NCBI RefSeq assembly: GCF_002102265.1
Contig: NZ_LQPG01000010.1
Coordinates: forward strand, 280,459-344,458
Reading direction: 5' to 3'
Source of the DNA: Mycolicibacter longobardus
GTDB taxonomy: Bacteria > Actinomycetota > Actinomycetes > Mycobacteriales > Mycobacteriaceae
Length of the DNA: 64,000 nt
Shown here: positions 37,874-49,735 of the stretch, in pieces
Numbering within the stretch: position 1 is the first letter of the stretch
Layout: every line of letters starts with the position of its first letter
Notes under the pieces: generated by a model
Database searches by the model: none
The model's input: only the letters and a program-made list of their open reading frames with translations
What the model was told of the DNA's origin: nothing
Translations under genes and position numbers: made by a program

Positions 37874-39304
37874 ATGAGACGCATCCGCTGTGGCTCCGAT
37901 GGCTCTGCCCTCCGGCTGGCGGCCCGGCTCGCCAAACCCTCGACGGTGTCGCTGCTCAGCGCCGCGCTGCTGCTGGGCACCCCCGGTCTGGTGACCGCCC
38001 AGCCGGACCCCGACGGCATCGCCGCGCTGATCGCCGACGTCGCCGAGGCCAACCAGCAGTTGCAGAACCTAGGCGCGCAGATCGCCGAAGAGAAGGAGAG
38101 CGTCAACAAGGCCCTGGTGGAACTGCAGACCGCACGCGAGGACGCCGACGCCGCCCAACACGAAGTCGAGGCCGGCCGGCAGGCGATCGCCGACGCCGAC
38201 GCCGCGATCGTCGCCGCTCAGAAGCGGTTCAACACCTTCGCCGCGTCCACCTACGTCAATGGGCCCTCGGACAGCTACCTGACTGCGGCGGACCCGTCGG
38301 AGATGATCGCCACGGCCGCGGCCGGACAGACGCTCGCACTCAGCTCCCAGCAGGCCGTGGACACCCTGAAGCGGGCCCGCATCGAGCAGCTCAACAAGGA
38401 ATCGGCCGCCCGGGCGGCCAAGCAGAAGGCCGACCAGGCGGTCGCCGACGCACAGTCGAGCCAGGACGCCGCGGTGGCCGCGCTCACCGACACCCAGCGC
38501 AGGTTCGGCGAACAGCAGGGTGAGATCGACCGGCTGGCGGCGCGGCGCAACGAGGCGCAGGCCAAGCTCGCCGCCGCCCGCCGCCAGGATCAGTCCCAGG
38601 AGGGTCCCGCGCCGGCCGGTGCTCCCACCGGCGACCGGTGGGGCAACGCCGTCGATCCCGCCAACCCCGCGGCGGCCAAGCAGGCCGAACAGTGGGACGG
38701 CCCCTGGGACCCGACGCTTCCGATGATCCCCAGCGCCAACATCCCCGGTGACCCGATCGCGGTCATCAACCAGGTGCTCGGGATCTCCCAGACCTCGGCC
38801 CAGGTGACCGCAAACATGGGTCGTAAGTTCCTGGAGTCGATCGGGCTGGCGAGTCCCGAGTCCTCCGGCATCAACAACGGCCAGATCCCGCGGGTGTACG
38901 GCCGGCAGGCCTCGGAGTACGTGATCCGCCGCGGCCTCTCGCAGCGTGGCGTGCCCTACTCCTGGGGCGGGGGCACGGCCGCGGGACCCAGCCGCGGTAT
39001 CGGATCCGGTGCGGGCACAGTCGGTTTCGACTGTTCCGGGCTGATCCTGTACTCGTTCGCCGGGGTGGGCATCAAGCTGCCGCACTACTCCGGTTCGCAG
39101 TACAAGATGGGTCGCCAGATCCCGTCGGCGCTGGCGCGTCGCGGCGACGTCATCTTCTACGGCCCGGGCGGCAGCCAGCACGTGACGCTGTACCTGGGCA
39201 ACGGCCTGATGCTGGAGGCCCCCGATGTGGGGCAACCGGTGAAGGTGTCGCCGGTGCGCAAGAGCGGCATGACGCCCTTTGTGGTCCGATACATCGAGTA
39301 CTGA
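37874..39304 (+). CDS. ripA: Peptidoglycan endopeptidase RipA
   Basis: 476 residues. A signal peptide (STVSLLSAALLLGTPGLVTA) ends near residue 40. A long coiled coil covers about residues 45-240 (for example AEANQQLQNLGAQIAEEKES). An Ala/Pro linker and a C-terminal NlpC/P60 domain follow. The catalytic cysteine is in VGFDCSGLILYSF, the histidine in GGSQHVTLYLG and the third residue in LMLEAPD. RipA cleaves the peptide cross-bridge during daughter-cell separation. ATG at 37874 is the first start compatible with the signal peptide. ripB follows in the same operon. Confidence 0.94.
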   Translation: MRRIRCGSDGSALRLAARLAKPSTVSLLSAALLLGTPGLVTAQPDPDGIAALIADVAEANQQLQNLGAQIAEEKESVNKALVELQTAREDADAAQHEVEAGRQAIADADAAIVAAQKRFNTFAASTYVNGPSDSYLTAADPSEMIATAAAGQTLALSSQQAVDTLKRARIEQLNKESAARAAKQKADQAVADAQSSQDAAVAALTDTQRRFGEQQGEIDRLAARRNEAQAKLAAARRQDQSQEGPAPAGAPTGDRWGNAVDPANPAAAKQAEQWDGPWDPTLPMIPSANIPGDPIAVINQVLGISQTSAQVTANMGRKFLESIGLASPESSGINNGQIPRVYGRQASEYVIRRGLSQRGVPYSWGGGTAAGPSRGIGSGAGTVGFDCSGLILYSFAGVGIKLPHYSGSQYKMGRQIPSALARRGDVIFYGPGGSQHVTLYLGNGLMLEAPDVGQPVKVSPVRKSGMTPFVVRYIEY

Positions 39305-39317
39305 CGGCGGAAAGCGA

Positions 39318-40019
39318 ATGCGACAGAGTTCATTACGTCTGGCCCGGATCGCCGGGTCGCTGCTGGTGGCGATCCCGCTGATGATCGGCCTGGCCGCGCC
39401 GGCCGCGGCCGACGGGCCGTGGGACCCCACCCTGCCGGCGACCATCAGCGCCGGCGCGCCCGGTGACCCGCTGGCGATCGCCAACGCGTCGCTGCAGGCC
39501 ACCGCGCAGGCCACCCAGACCACGATGGACCTGGGCCGCAAGTTCCTGTCCGGCCTCGGATTCAACGTGGGTGATGAAGCCGTCGGCAATGTGTCACCCG
39601 GCCAGCGGGTGCACGGCAAGCAGGCCATCGAGTACGTGATCCGGCGCGGCGGCTCCCAGATGGGGGTGCCGTATTCCTGGGGCGGCGGCTCGCTGACCGG
39701 ACCCAGCAAGGGGATCGACTCCGGGGCCGGCACCGTCGGCTTCGACTGCTCGGGCCTGATGCGCTACGCGTTCGCCGGCGTCGGCGTGCTCATCCCGCGG
39801 TTCTCCGGCGACCAGTACAACGCGGGCCGGCATATCCCGCCCAGTCAGGCTCGCCGCGGCGACCTGATGTTCTGGGGGCCCGGCGGCGGCCAGCACGTCG
39901 CCATGTACCTCGGCGGCGGCAAGATGCTGGAGGCCTCCGGCAGCGCAGGCAAGACCGTCGTCAGCCCGGTGCGGACCGCCGGGATGACGCCTTATCTGAC
40001 CCGGATCATCGAGTACTGA
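39318..40019 (+). CDS. ripB: Peptidoglycan endopeptidase RipB
   Basis: 233 residues. Signal peptide (IAGSLLVAIPLMIGLAAPAA, cleavage near AAA-DGP), a short linker and an NlpC/P60 domain, without the RipA coiled coil. The catalytic cysteine is in VGFDCSGLMRYAFAGVG and the histidine in GGQHVAMYLG. The linker shares DGPWDPTLP and a GDP-type segment with RipA, showing that the pair arose by tandem duplication. It starts 13 bp after ripA. Confidence 0.93.
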   Translation: MRQSSLRLARIAGSLLVAIPLMIGLAAPAAADGPWDPTLPATISAGAPGDPLAIANASLQATAQATQTTMDLGRKFLSGLGFNVGDEAVGNVSPGQRVHGKQAIEYVIRRGGSQMGVPYSWGGGSLTGPSKGIDSGAGTVGFDCSGLMRYAFAGVGVLIPRFSGDQYNAGRHIPPSQARRGDLMFWGPGGGQHVAMYLGGGKMLEASGSAGKTVVSPVRTAGMTPYLTRIIEY

Positions 40020-40151
40020 CCCGCCCTGGAGGGGCCGTACGTCGACGGATGCCGCGAACCCTGGAATAGTGAAACGCGGGCACAACGCTGCCCCTCGGCC
40101 CCGTGCCGTGCAAGCAGTTGTGTCTGACCGACCTTTGTGGAGGATTTGTCG

Positions 40152-41257
<1,106 letters not shown>

Positions 41258-41261
<4 letters not shown>

Positions 41262-42235
41262 GCGAGCCCGACCCGGGGCAGGGATCGCAGCAGGCCCCCG
41301 GAACCAGCACCGCGCCGCCGTCCATGCTGCGCGGCGGCATCCGCGACCCCAAGCTGGCCGCCGCGCTGCGCACCCTTGAGCTGACCGTCAAACGCAAGCT
41401 CGACGGGGTGCTGCACGGCGATCACCTGGGCCTGATTCCCGGCCCGGGCTCCGAGCCCGGCGAGTCACGGCTCTACCAGCCGGGTGACGACGTGCGCCGG
41501 ATGGACTGGTCGGTCACGGCCCGCACCACCCATCCGCACGTCCGCCAGATGATCGCCGACCGGGAGCTGGAGACCTGGCTGGTGGTCGACATGTCGGCCA
41601 GTATGGACTTCGGCACCGCGACCTGCGAGAAGCGTGACCTGGCGGTGGCGGCCGCCGCGGCCATCGTCTACCTCAACAGCGGCGGCGGCAACCGGCTGGG
41701 GGCGCTGGTGGCCAACGGCGAGCGAGTGGTGCGGGTGCCGGCGCGCTCCGGGCGCAACCACGAGCAGACGCTGCTGCGCACCATCGCCACCATTCCCCGG
41801 GCCCCGGTGGGGGTGCGGGGAGACCTGGCCGCGGCCATCGACGCTTTGCGCCGGCCGGAACGCCGGCGCGGCATGGCGGTCATCATCAGCGACTTCCTCG
41901 GCCCGATCAACTGGATGCGCCCGCTGCGTGCGATCGCGGCCCGCCACGAGGTGCTGGGCATCGAGGTGCTCGACCCGCGCGACGTGGAGTTGCCGGACGT
42001 CGGCGACGTGGTGCTGCAGGACACCGAATCCGGGGTCACCCGCGAGTTCACCATCGACGCCAAGCTGCGCGACGACTTCGCCCGGGCCGCAACGGCACAC
42101 CGCGCCGACGTCGCGCATGCGTTGCGCAGCTGTGGTGCGCCGCTGCTGGGGTTGCGCACCGACCGGGACTGGATCGCCGACATCGTCCGATTCGTCGAGT
42201 CACGCCGGCGCGGCGCGCTGGCGGGGATGCCGTGA
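41258..42235 (+). CDS. DUF58 domain protein
   Basis: 325 residues, soluble. The DUF58 signature is [20 protein letters not shown] near residue 70, followed by a von Willebrand-like strand with a degenerate metal site ([14 protein letters not shown]). DUF58 proteins work with MoxR and VWA membrane proteins in envelope stress or protein maturation; the exact client is not known. GTG at 41258 overlaps the moxR1 stop as GTGA. It corresponds to Rv1480. Confidence 0.9.
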
Positions 42236-42263
42236 ACTCGACCCGCATAAAGACAGGTCTGCT

Positions 42264-43271
42264 ATGACATTGCCGCTGCTCGGGCCGATGACGCTGTCGG
42301 GATTCGCGCACCCGTGGTTCTTCCTGTTCCTGTTCGTCGTCATGGGCCTGGTCGCGCTGTACATCCTCATGCAGGTGGCGCGCCAACGCCGGATCCTGCG
42401 GTTCGCCAACATGGAGCTGCTGGAGAGCGTGGCGCCCAAGTCGCCGACCCGCTGGCGGCACCTGTCGGCGATCCTGCTGATCGCCTCGCTGCTGCTGTTC
42501 ACCGTCGCGATGGCCGGCCCGACTCACGATGTCCGGATCCCGCGCAACCGCGCGGTGGTGATGCTGGTGATCGACGTGTCCCAGTCGATGCGGGCCACCG
42601 ACGTCGAACCCAGCAGGCTGGTCGCCGCGCAGGAGGCCGGCAAGCAGTTCGCCGACGAGCTCACCGCGGGCATCAACCTCGGCCTGATCGCCTACGCCGG
42701 CACTGCGACCGTGCTGACCTCGCCGACCACCAACCGCGAGGCGACCAAGGCCGCGATCGACAAGCTGCAGCTGGCGGACCGGACCGCCACCGGCGAGGGC
42801 ATCTTCACCGCCCTGCAGGCGATCGCCACCGTGGGGGCGGTCATCGGTGGCGGCGACACCCCGCCGCCGGCCCGCATCGTGCTGCTCTCCGACGGCAAGG
42901 AGACCGTGCCGTCCAACCCCGACAACCCCAAGGGGGCGTTCACCGCGGCGCGTACCGCCAAGGATCAGGGCGTACCGGTCTCGACGATCTCCTTCGGCAC
43001 GCCGTACGGCTACGTCGAGATCAACGAGCAGCGCCAACCGGTCCCGGTCGACGACGACTCGCTGAAGAAGATCGCCGACCTGTCCGGCGGCAGCGCCTAC
43101 ACCGCCTCCAGCCTGGCCCAGCTCAAAGAGGTCTACGCGACCCTGCAGGATCAGATCGGCTTCGAGACCATCCGCGGTGACGCCAGCACCGGGTGGCTGC
43201 GGCTGGGCGCGTTCATCCTCGCGCTGGCCGGGCTGGCCGCGTTGCTGCTGAACCGGCGGTTGCCCGCTTAG
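42264..43271 (+). CDS. VWA domain membrane protein
   Basis: 335 residues. Two membrane helices near the N-terminus ([20 protein letters not shown] and [19 protein letters not shown]), a von Willebrand A domain with MIDAS motif [12 protein letters not shown] and the later threonine/aspartate sites ([10 protein letters not shown]), and a C-terminal helix ([19 protein letters not shown]). It resembles Rv1481 and BatA-type proteins. It is third in the moxR1 operon, starting 28 bp after the DUF58 gene. Its stop codon is the first edge of a 61-bp inverted repeat. Confidence 0.92.
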   Translation: MTLPLLGPMTLSGFAHPWFFLFLFVVMGLVALYILMQVARQRRILRFANMELLESVAPKSPTRWRHLSAILLIASLLLFTVAMAGPTHDVRIPRNRAVVMLVIDVSQSMRATDVEPSRLVAAQEAGKQFADELTAGINLGLIAYAGTATVLTSPTTNREATKAAIDKLQLADRTATGEGIFTALQAIATVGAVIGGGDTPPPARIVLLSDGKETVPSNPDNPKGAFTAARTAKDQGVPVSTISFGTPYGYVEINEQRQPVPVDDDSLKKIADLSGGSAYTASSLAQLKEVYATLQDQIGFETIRGDASTGWLRLGAFILALAGLAALLLNRRLPA

Positions 43272-43331
43272 TTGACTCTGCGCTCACGTCGCAGAAGTGC
43301 GAGTAGCCCACGCCCTCAGCGCAGAGTCAAC
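43271..43331. repeat. 61-bp element with perfect 14-bp inverted repeats before fabG1
   Basis: GTTGACTCTGCGCT (43271-43284) is exactly complementary to AGCGCAGAGTCAAC (43318-43331). The 33-base interior contains a smaller hairpin, CGCA-GAAG-TGCG. The element starts in the stop codon of the VWA gene and ends 10 bp before the fabG1 -10 box. M. tuberculosis has Rv1482c in this gap, which is absent here. Confidence 0.85.
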
Positions 43332-43341
43332 GTGTCGATTC

Positions 43342-44099
<758 letters not shown>

Positions 44100-44113
44100 A
44101 GGTAAGGACTGAC

Positions 44114-44923
44114 ATGGCAGGCATTCTCGAAGGCAAGCGGATCCTGGTCACCGGGATCATCACCGACTCCTCGATCGCGTTCCACATCGCCAAGGTGGCC
44201 CAGGAGGCCGGAGCGCAGCTGGTGTGCACCGGATTCGACCGGCTGCGGCTGATCCAGCGCATCATCGACCGGCTTCCCGAGCCCGCGCCGCTGCTGGAAC
44301 TCGACGTGCAGAACCAGGAGCACCTCGACACGTTGGCCGCACGCATCACCGAGGTGATCGGAGAGGGCAACAAGATCGACGGCGTGGTGCACTCGATCGG
44401 CTTCATGCCGCAGACCGGCATGGGCATCAACCCGTTCTTCGACGCTCCGTATGAGGACGTGTCCAAGGGCATCCACATCTCCGCGTATTCCTATGCGTCG
44501 CTGGCCAAGGCGGTGCTGCCGATCATGAACCCGGGCGGGTCCATCGTCGGCATGGACTTCGATCCGACCCGGGCGATGCCGGCCTACAACTGGATGACGG
44601 TGGCCAAGAGCGCACTCGAGTCGGTGAACCGGTTCGTCGCCCGCGAGGCCGGCCAGTTCGGTGTGCGCTCGAATCTCGTTGCGGCCGGACCGATCCGAAC
44701 CCTGGCGATGAGCGCGATCGTCGGCGGTGCGCTCGGTGAGGGTGCCGGCGAGCAGATCCGGCTGCTGGAGGAGGGCTGGGACCAGCGGGCCCCCATCGGC
44801 TGGGACATGAAGGACGCCGAGCCGGTGGCCAAGACCGTCTGCGCCATGCTCTCCGACTGGCTGCCGGCCACCACTGGAACGGTCGTCTACGCCGACGGTG
44901 GCGCTCACACCCAGTTGCTCTAA
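44114..44923 (+). CDS. inhA: Enoyl-[acyl-carrier-protein] reductase (NADH)
   Basis: 269 residues, nearly collinear with M. tuberculosis InhA. Catalytic Tyr158 and Lys165 are in [13 protein letters not shown], the NADH glycine motif is [15 protein letters not shown], and [14 protein letters not shown] carries Ser94. Residues linked to isoniazid or ethionamide resistance (Ile16, Ile21, Ser94) are wild type by count. It catalyses the last FAS-II step. The fabG1-inhA-hemH order is conserved. Confidence 0.97.
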   Translation: MAGILEGKRILVTGIITDSSIAFHIAKVAQEAGAQLVCTGFDRLRLIQRIIDRLPEPAPLLELDVQNQEHLDTLAARITEVIGEGNKIDGVVHSIGFMPQTGMGINPFFDAPYEDVSKGIHISAYSYASLAKAVLPIMNPGGSIVGMDFDPTRAMPAYNWMTVAKSALESVNRFVAREAGQFGVRSNLVAAGPIRTLAMSAIVGGALGEGAGEQIRLLEEGWDQRAPIGWDMKDAEPVAKTVCAMLSDWLPATTGTVVYADGGAHTQLL

Positions 44924-45952
44924 ATGGCTTTAGACGCCGTCCTGCTGCTGTCGTTCGGCGGACCCGAGGGGCCCGAGCAGGTGCGGCCGTTCCTGGAGAA
45001 CGTCACCCGGGGGCGCGGTGTGCCGGCGGCCCGCCTCGACGCCGTCGCCGAGCACTACCTGCATTTCGGTGGGGTGTCGCCCATCAACGGGATCAACCGG
45101 GCGCTGGCCGAGGCTATGCGTGCCGAAATGCCGGACTTGCCGGTGTATTTCGGCAACCGCAACTGGGAGCCCTACGCCGAAGACGTCGTCGCGCAGATGG
45201 CGGCCGACGGCGTTCGCCGCGCTGCGGTCTTTCCCACCTCGGCGTGGGGTGGGTATTCCGGTTGCGAGCAGTACGCCGAGGACATCGCCCGGGCCCGCCG
45301 GGTGGCAGGGGAGCGGGCCCCGGAGCTGGTCAAACTGCGCCAGTATTTCGATCACCCGTTGTTCGTGGCGATGTTCGCCGAGGCGATCGCCGCCGCGGCC
45401 GACACCCTGCCGGCCGGCCTGCGCGAGAGTGCCCGGCTGGTGTTCACCGCGCACTCGATCCCGGTGGCCGCCGACGAACGCTACGGTCCTCGGCTCTACA
45501 GCAGCCAGGTCGGCTACGCGACCGGGCTGGTCGCGGCCGCGGCGGGCTACCCCGACTACGACCAGGTCTGGCAGTCACGCTCCGGTCCGCCGCAAGTGCC
45601 TTGGCTGGAGCCCGATGTCGAGACGCATCTCGCGGCGCTGGCCGACGCGCGCGTGCCCGCGGTGATCGTCTGCCCGATCGGTTTCCTCAGCGACAACATC
45701 GAGGTGATCTGGGACCTCGACAACGAAGTACGTACCCAGGCGCAGGCGGCCGGAATCGCCTACACGCGGGCGGCCACCCCGAACTCCGATCGACGGCTGG
45801 CCCGCCTGGCTCGCAGCCTCATCGAGGAACTGCGCGACGGCACCGCACCCGAACGCGTCGCCGGACCGACCGCGCTGGGCTGCGGATTCGGGGTCAACGG
45901 CGAACCATGCGGGTCATCGCACTGCACCGCGGTGGTGGCACCCGCCGGTTAG
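44924..45952 (+). CDS. hemH: Ferrochelatase / coproporphyrin ferrochelatase
   Basis: 342 residues. The ATG directly follows the inhA stop with no gap. Core motifs seen are [20 protein letters not shown] at the start and [16 protein letters not shown] with the metal-handling histidine. The tail ([19 protein letters not shown]) has three cysteines that, with the cysteine in [11 protein letters not shown], are expected to ligate a [2Fe-2S] cluster as in actinobacterial enzymes. Those enzymes insert iron into coproporphyrin. It overlaps the convergent next gene by four bases. Confidence 0.95.
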   Translation: MALDAVLLLSFGGPEGPEQVRPFLENVTRGRGVPAARLDAVAEHYLHFGGVSPINGINRALAEAMRAEMPDLPVYFGNRNWEPYAEDVVAQMAADGVRRAAVFPTSAWGGYSGCEQYAEDIARARRVAGERAPELVKLRQYFDHPLFVAMFAEAIAAAADTLPAGLRESARLVFTAHSIPVAADERYGPRLYSSQVGYATGLVAAAAGYPDYDQVWQSRSGPPQVPWLEPDVETHLAALADARVPAVIVCPIGFLSDNIEVIWDLDNEVRTQAQAAGIAYTRAATPNSDRRLARLARSLIEELRDGTAPERVAGPTALGCGFGVNGEPCGSSHCTAVVAPAG

Positions 45953-46782
45953 CTCCGCCAGGCCGAGTGCAGAATCTCGGTCACCGCGGCGCTGCGCGCC
46001 GAGCGCACCACCGTCGTCAGCGGCGCAACCGCATCGACGGCGCGCTGCACCGCAGCCGACGATTGGGCGCTCGCGGTCAGCAGGTCGGCGCTGACCGTGA
46101 TGATCGCCTCGACGTGCGCGGCGCTTTGCAGAACCCACACCGCACGGGTCGGTGCATGGTCCGGAATCCGGTGCAACAGCGCGGCTTCCATCATCTGTTC
46201 CACCCGCAGTCGCGGATCTTCCACGCCGTAGTCGGCCCAGCGTGAACCGGTGGAGCCCAACGCTTCGGCGGCTGTTCGCACCGCTGACCGCAACGCGTAT
46301 TCGGCCTCGCCGAGATCGTGTTGTTCGGTGGCCGGCATATCGGTCAGCGGGAACACGGTCCAGCACAGTTCGGCGGCGTAGTCATCACCGGCGTCTTCCG
46401 GGTACGCCGGCACCAGCCCGATCGGGGGTGCGGCGTCAGACGACCCGATCAGTACGGCCTCACCGGCGAGGATCGCCTCCTGCTGAAAGATGGTCCCGGC
46501 CGGCAGTCCGCGGACATCGCCGGGGACCGGAAACACCGGTCGGATGCCGTCCCCGCCCGCCGATGATCCCGCGCCGCGCACCAGTTGCAGCAGTGATGCC
46601 GCTCCGCCCTGGTGTCCGCCGGCCCACCCCAACCCCGCCTCGCCGATGCTGACCGCGTCGTAGGCGGCAACCGATTGCACTGGCGCCCAAGCCGATAATG
46701 CGTCCAGCACGTCGTCGGGCGCGGCCCGGCCGGCAAGCCAGGCGTTCGCCCACACCGACAGGGACGTACTCGGGCACCACAT
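45949..46782 (-). CDS. Conserved hypothetical protein (Rv1486c-like)
   Basis: 277 residues, no recognised catalytic motif or signal peptide. The sequence is Ala/Leu-rich and probably globular, with segments such as [20 protein letters not shown] near the start and [20 protein letters not shown] and [20 protein letters not shown] later. It sits between hemH and the NfeD-type gene as Rv1486c does. The C-terminal half has a helix-rich appearance. Function unknown. Confidence 0.78.
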   Translation of the reverse strand: MWCPSTSLSVWANAWLAGRAAPDDVLDALSAWAPVQSVAAYDAVSIGEAGLGWAGGHQGGAASLLQLVRGAGSSAGGDGIRPVFPVPGDVRGLPAGTIFQQEAILAGEAVLIGSSDAAPPIGLVPAYPEDAGDDYAAELCWTVFPLTDMPATEQHDLGEAEYALRSAVRTAAEALGSTGSRWADYGVEDPRLRVEQMMEAALLHRIPDHAPTRAVWVLQSAAHVEAIITVSADLLTASAQSSAAVQRAVDAVAPLTTVVRSARSAAVTEILHSAWRS

Positions 46783-46849
46783 GATGCAAGGCAGTGTAGT
46801 GGTCCGCGCGCTACCTCCCGGTCCACACAGGTTCGGGCGATTCTCGGGC

Positions 46850-46855
46850 TATCCT
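46850..46855 (+). promoter_or_regulatory. -10 element of the NfeD-type gene
   Basis: TATCCT ends five bases before the ATG at 46861 in the 78-bp divergent gap. The spacing fits a leaderless or nearly leaderless transcript, although a GAGG also falls between the hexamer and the start. Confidence 0.4.
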
Positions 46856-46860
46856 GAGGC

Positions 46861-47295
46861 ATGCCGACTGCTCTGATCTGGTTGGTCTTCGCGCTCGGGC
46901 TTGCCGGGGCCGAAGCCCTCACCGGCGACATGTTTCTGCTGATGCTGTCTGGCGGGGCGCTGTCGGCGGCCGCCGCGAGCTGGTTGACGGACTGGCCGAT
47001 CTGGACGGACGGCGCGGTGTTCCTGGTGGTGTCGGTGCTGCTGCTGGTCTTGGTGCGCCCCGCCCTGCGGCGCCGGCTCTGGTCCGGCGCGGGCAGCGAG
47101 ACCGGCGTGGTCGCCTTGCACGGCAAGAGCGCCCTGGTGCTCGACCGGGTCGAACAGGACGGCGGCCGGGTGAAGCTGGGTGGGGAGGTATGGACGGCCC
47201 GCCCCCTCACCGACGGTGACGTCTTCGAGCCGGGCGAGCAGGTCACGGTGATGCACATCGACGGGGCTACCGCGGTGGTCAGCAAGATCGTGTAG
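46861..47295 (+). CDS. NfeD-family membrane protein
   Basis: 144 residues. Two to three membrane helices occupy the first half (LIWLVFALGLAGAEALTGDM, FLVVSVLLLVLVRPALRRRL). A soluble OB-fold domain follows (VALHGKSALVLDRVEQDGGR, PGEQVTVMHIDGATAVV), characteristic of short NfeD proteins. These pair with SPFH/stomatin-like proteins, and the next gene, 23 bp on, encodes one (Rv1487-Rv1488 order). The probable role is in membrane microdomain organisation. Confidence 0.9.
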   Translation: MPTALIWLVFALGLAGAEALTGDMFLLMLSGGALSAAAASWLTDWPIWTDGAVFLVVSVLLLVLVRPALRRRLWSGAGSETGVVALHGKSALVLDRVEQDGGRVKLGGEVWTARPLTDGDVFEPGEQVTVMHIDGATAVVSKIV

Positions 47296-47318
47296 AGGCT
47301 GTAGAGGAAGGATCTTTC

Positions 47319-48470
47319 ATGGAAGGCGTTACAACCGGGCTGGTGTTGCTGGCCGTACTGGTGGTGTTCGCGGCGATCGTGGTCGCCAAGTCGGTCGCGC
47401 TGATTCCACAGGCCGAGGCGGCGGTCATCGAACGGCTGGGCCGCTACAGCCGCACCGTCAGTGGCCAGTTGACCCTGCTGGTGCCGTTCATCGACCGGGT
47501 ACGCGCCCGCATCGACCTGCGTGAGCGGGTGGTGTCCTTCCCTCCGCAGCCGGTGATCACCGAAGACAACCTGACTCTCAACATCGACACCGTCGTCTAC
47601 TTCCAGGTCACCAACCCCAAGGCCGCGGTGTATGAGATCAGCAACTACATCGTCGGCGTGGAGCAACTGACCACCACCACCCTGCGCAACGTGGTCGGCG
47701 GGATGACGCTGGAGCAGACGCTGACCTCCCGCGAGGTGATCAACAGTCAGCTGCGCGGCGTACTCGACGAGGCGACCGGACGCTGGGGCCTGCGGGTGGC
47801 CCGGGTGGAACTGCGCAGCATCGATCCGCCCCCGTCGATCCAGGCGTCGATGGAGAAGCAGATGAAGGCCGACCGGGAGAAGCGGGCGATGATCCTGACC
47901 GCCGAAGGTCAGCGCGAGGCCGCGATCAAGCAGGCCGAGGGGCAGAAGCAGGCCGAGATCCTGACCGCCGAGGGCGCCAAGCAGGCCGCGATCCTGGCCG
48001 CCGAAGCCGAGCGGCAGTCGCGGATGCTGCGGGCACAGGGTGAGCGGGCAGCGTCCTATCTGAAGGCCCAAGGGCAGGCCAAGGCGATCGAGAAGACGTT
48101 CGCGGCGATCAAGGCCGGCCGGCCCACCCCGGAGCTGCTGGCCTACCAGTACCTGCAGGTGCTGCCGGAGATGGCGCGTGGCGAGGCCAACAAGGTCTGG
48201 GTGGTGCCCAGCGATTTCGGCAGCGCCCTGCAGGGCTTCACCAAGCTGCTCGGAGCCCCCGGCGAGGACGGCGTCTTCCGGTACCAGCCGTCGCCCGTCG
48301 ATGATTGGCCCAACCGGCCCGAGGACGACAGCGACGAGGTCGCCGACTGGTTCACCACCAAGACCGATCCTGCGATCGCCCAGGCGGTGGCCAAAGCCGA
48401 GGCGGACGCCCGCAAGCCGGTCGAGGGTGGGCTGCTGCCGCCGCAGCAGCTCGACCCGGGGATGGCGTGA
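47319..48470 (+). CDS. SPFH/Band 7 (stomatin-like, QmcA-type) protein
   Basis: 383 residues. An N-terminal membrane anchor (LVLLAVLVVFAAIVVAKSVA) precedes the Band 7 domain (AEAAVIERLGRYSRTVSGQL, TLNIDTVVYFQVTNPKAAVY). A repetitive Ala/Gln/Glu coiled coil at about residues 190-250 (QREAAIKQAEGQKQAEILTA) and an acidic C-terminus follow. Such proteins oligomerise on the membrane and work with NfeD partners and proteases. GGAAGG lies before the ATG. The stop overlaps the next start as GTGA. Confidence 0.92.
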   Translation: MEGVTTGLVLLAVLVVFAAIVVAKSVALIPQAEAAVIERLGRYSRTVSGQLTLLVPFIDRVRARIDLRERVVSFPPQPVITEDNLTLNIDTVVYFQVTNPKAAVYEISNYIVGVEQLTTTTLRNVVGGMTLEQTLTSREVINSQLRGVLDEATGRWGLRVARVELRSIDPPPSIQASMEKQMKADREKRAMILTAEGQREAAIKQAEGQKQAEILTAEGAKQAAILAAEAERQSRMLRAQGERAASYLKAQGQAKAIEKTFAAIKAGRPTPELLAYQYLQVLPEMARGEANKVWVVPSDFGSALQGFTKLLGAPGEDGVFRYQPSPVDDWPNRPEDDSDEVADWFTTKTDPAIAQAVAKAEADARKPVEGGLLPPQQLDPGMA

Positions 48471-48850
48471 ATGCGCTGACGGCACGGCCCACGTACGCGG
48501 CGCTGGCCGCGTTTCTGGCCGGTGACGCGGTGGCGTCGGCGGTGCCGGTGCCCTATGTCGCCAAGAACATGGATGCCATGCGCATCCCGCCCGAGCTCCG
48601 CTGGGCGGTACCGGTGGCCAAAGCCGCCACCGCGCTGGGTCTGGCTTCGGTGTTCCGCTTCCCGGGCGTCGCCCGGGCCACCACCGGGTTGCTGACGTTG
48701 TATTTCGCCGGGGCGCTCGGCATCCACCTGCGGGTTCGCAACCGGGTGGCGAACATCATTCCGGCGGCGCTGCTCCTGGTGGTGTTCGCCGCGATGACGG
48801 TGCAGGGCCCGCACACCGCGGGGGACGGCGTACGGGCCCTGGAGTCATAA
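48467..48850 (+). CDS. DoxX-like small membrane protein
   Basis: 127 residues from GTG at 48467, which overlaps the SPFH gene stop. Four short hydrophobic segments are separated by the conserved-looking VPYVAKNMDAMRIPPELRWA and HLRVRNRVANIIPAALLLVV. The pattern fits the DoxX-like family of four-helix proteins, several of which are linked to redox stress at the membrane. Translational coupling suggests it belongs to the NfeD-SPFH unit. The family call is moderate. Confidence 0.7.
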   Translation: MNALTARPTYAALAAFLAGDAVASAVPVPYVAKNMDAMRIPPELRWAVPVAKAATALGLASVFRFPGVARATTGLLTLYFAGALGIHLRVRNRVANIIPAALLLVVFAAMTVQGPHTAGDGVRALES

Positions 48851-48864
48851 CCTCTGCGGGGCGG

Positions 48865-49542
48865 CTAGCTCTTACGGGCCGCAGTGTGTTCGTCGAGGCT
48901 GGTCGCCTTGTAGGCGTAGGCGGCCACGACCGCGCCGATCACCTGGGCGAGCAGGTAGACCCAGAGGAACTTCCAGGCGAAAGTCCCCGACAGCATCAGG
49001 CCGAAGGTGATGGCCGGGTTGAACGCCCCGCCGGAGATGGCACCGACCGCCACCACACCGACGGTCACCACGAACCCGATCGCCAGACCGTAGAAGCTGT
49101 TGCCGGCGCTGTCTTTGCTGGTTGCGGTGTGCAAGACGACGTAGCACAGCGTGAATGTGAATACCAATTCGGCCAAGAATGCCGGCCAGACCGTGCCCGT
49201 CAGATCAAGCGCGTCGGCGGAGTACTTCTCATGCCACAGCCCGAATCCCACGCCGAAGGCGGCGAGTGCACCGACCAATTGGGCGACGATGTAGGGCCCG
49301 AGATCACCCAATGGCAAGGCACCCCGCAAATGTGCGGCGATCGAAACCGCCGGGTTGAGGTGGCCGCCCGAGATATGCCCGCTGGCATACACCATCACCA
49401 TCAACACCGAGCCGACGCCCAGCGCGGTGGCGCCGACGCTGTCCGAGCCGCCCAGGACGATGCCCAGCACGGCGAACATGAAAACAAACGTGCCGATCAT
49501 TTCGGTCAAATACTTGCGCACCGCGGCGTTCCGATCAGCCAT
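48865..49542 (-). CDS. Aquaporin / MIP-family channel
   Basis: 225 residues with six membrane helices and two half-helices. The two NPA motifs are SGGHLNPAVS and SGGAFNPAIT. The residue after the second NPA is Ile rather than the near-universal arginine of the selectivity filter, so permeability may differ from water or glycerol channels. ATG at 49542 follows AGGGA. It is separated by 193 bp from the nfu gene upstream, enough for its own promoter, and this gap contains a palindrome at 49582-49598. Confidence 0.88.
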   Translation of the reverse strand: MADRNAAVRKYLTEMIGTFVFMFAVLGIVLGGSDSVGATALGVGSVLMVMVYASGHISGGHLNPAVSIAAHLRGALPLGDLGPYIVAQLVGALAAFGVGFGLWHEKYSADALDLTGTVWPAFLAELVFTFTLCYVVLHTATSKDSAGNSFYGLAIGFVVTVGVVAVGAISGGAFNPAITFGLMLSGTFAWKFLWVYLLAQVIGAVVAAYAYKATSLDEHTAARKS

Positions 49543-49581
49543 TGATCCGGTCCCTTCAATCCGTCGAGCACTTGTCGACTT

Positions 49582-49598
49582 TGTGCTGTGCCAGCACA
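49582..49598. promoter_or_regulatory. Palindrome in the promoter region of the aquaporin gene
   Basis: TGTGCT-GTGCC-AGCACA is a perfect inverted repeat with 6-bp arms, overlapped by a second one, GTGCC-AGCACAT-GGCAC (49588-49604). It lies 40 bp upstream of the start codon in a gap richer in A and T than its surroundings. An operator is plausible; no regulator can be named. Confidence 0.4.
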
Positions 49599-49735
49599 TG
49601 GCACTAAGGAAGACTTTAACGGCGAGCGGGCCTTTTACTCTCCATTTGTGGACGGTTGTACACCGAATTGTTGCCGTATTGGTGAGGGCTTCGTGTCTAT
49701 TTGCCCCAGGCGCTTTGCTCCGCGCCGTGCTGCGC

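Noticed and set aside
46449..48485. 678-codon minus-strand frame opposite the NfeD and SPFH genes
   Set aside because: Composition is His/Gly/Arg-rich with no motif, while the plus-strand genes show clear families and overlaps.
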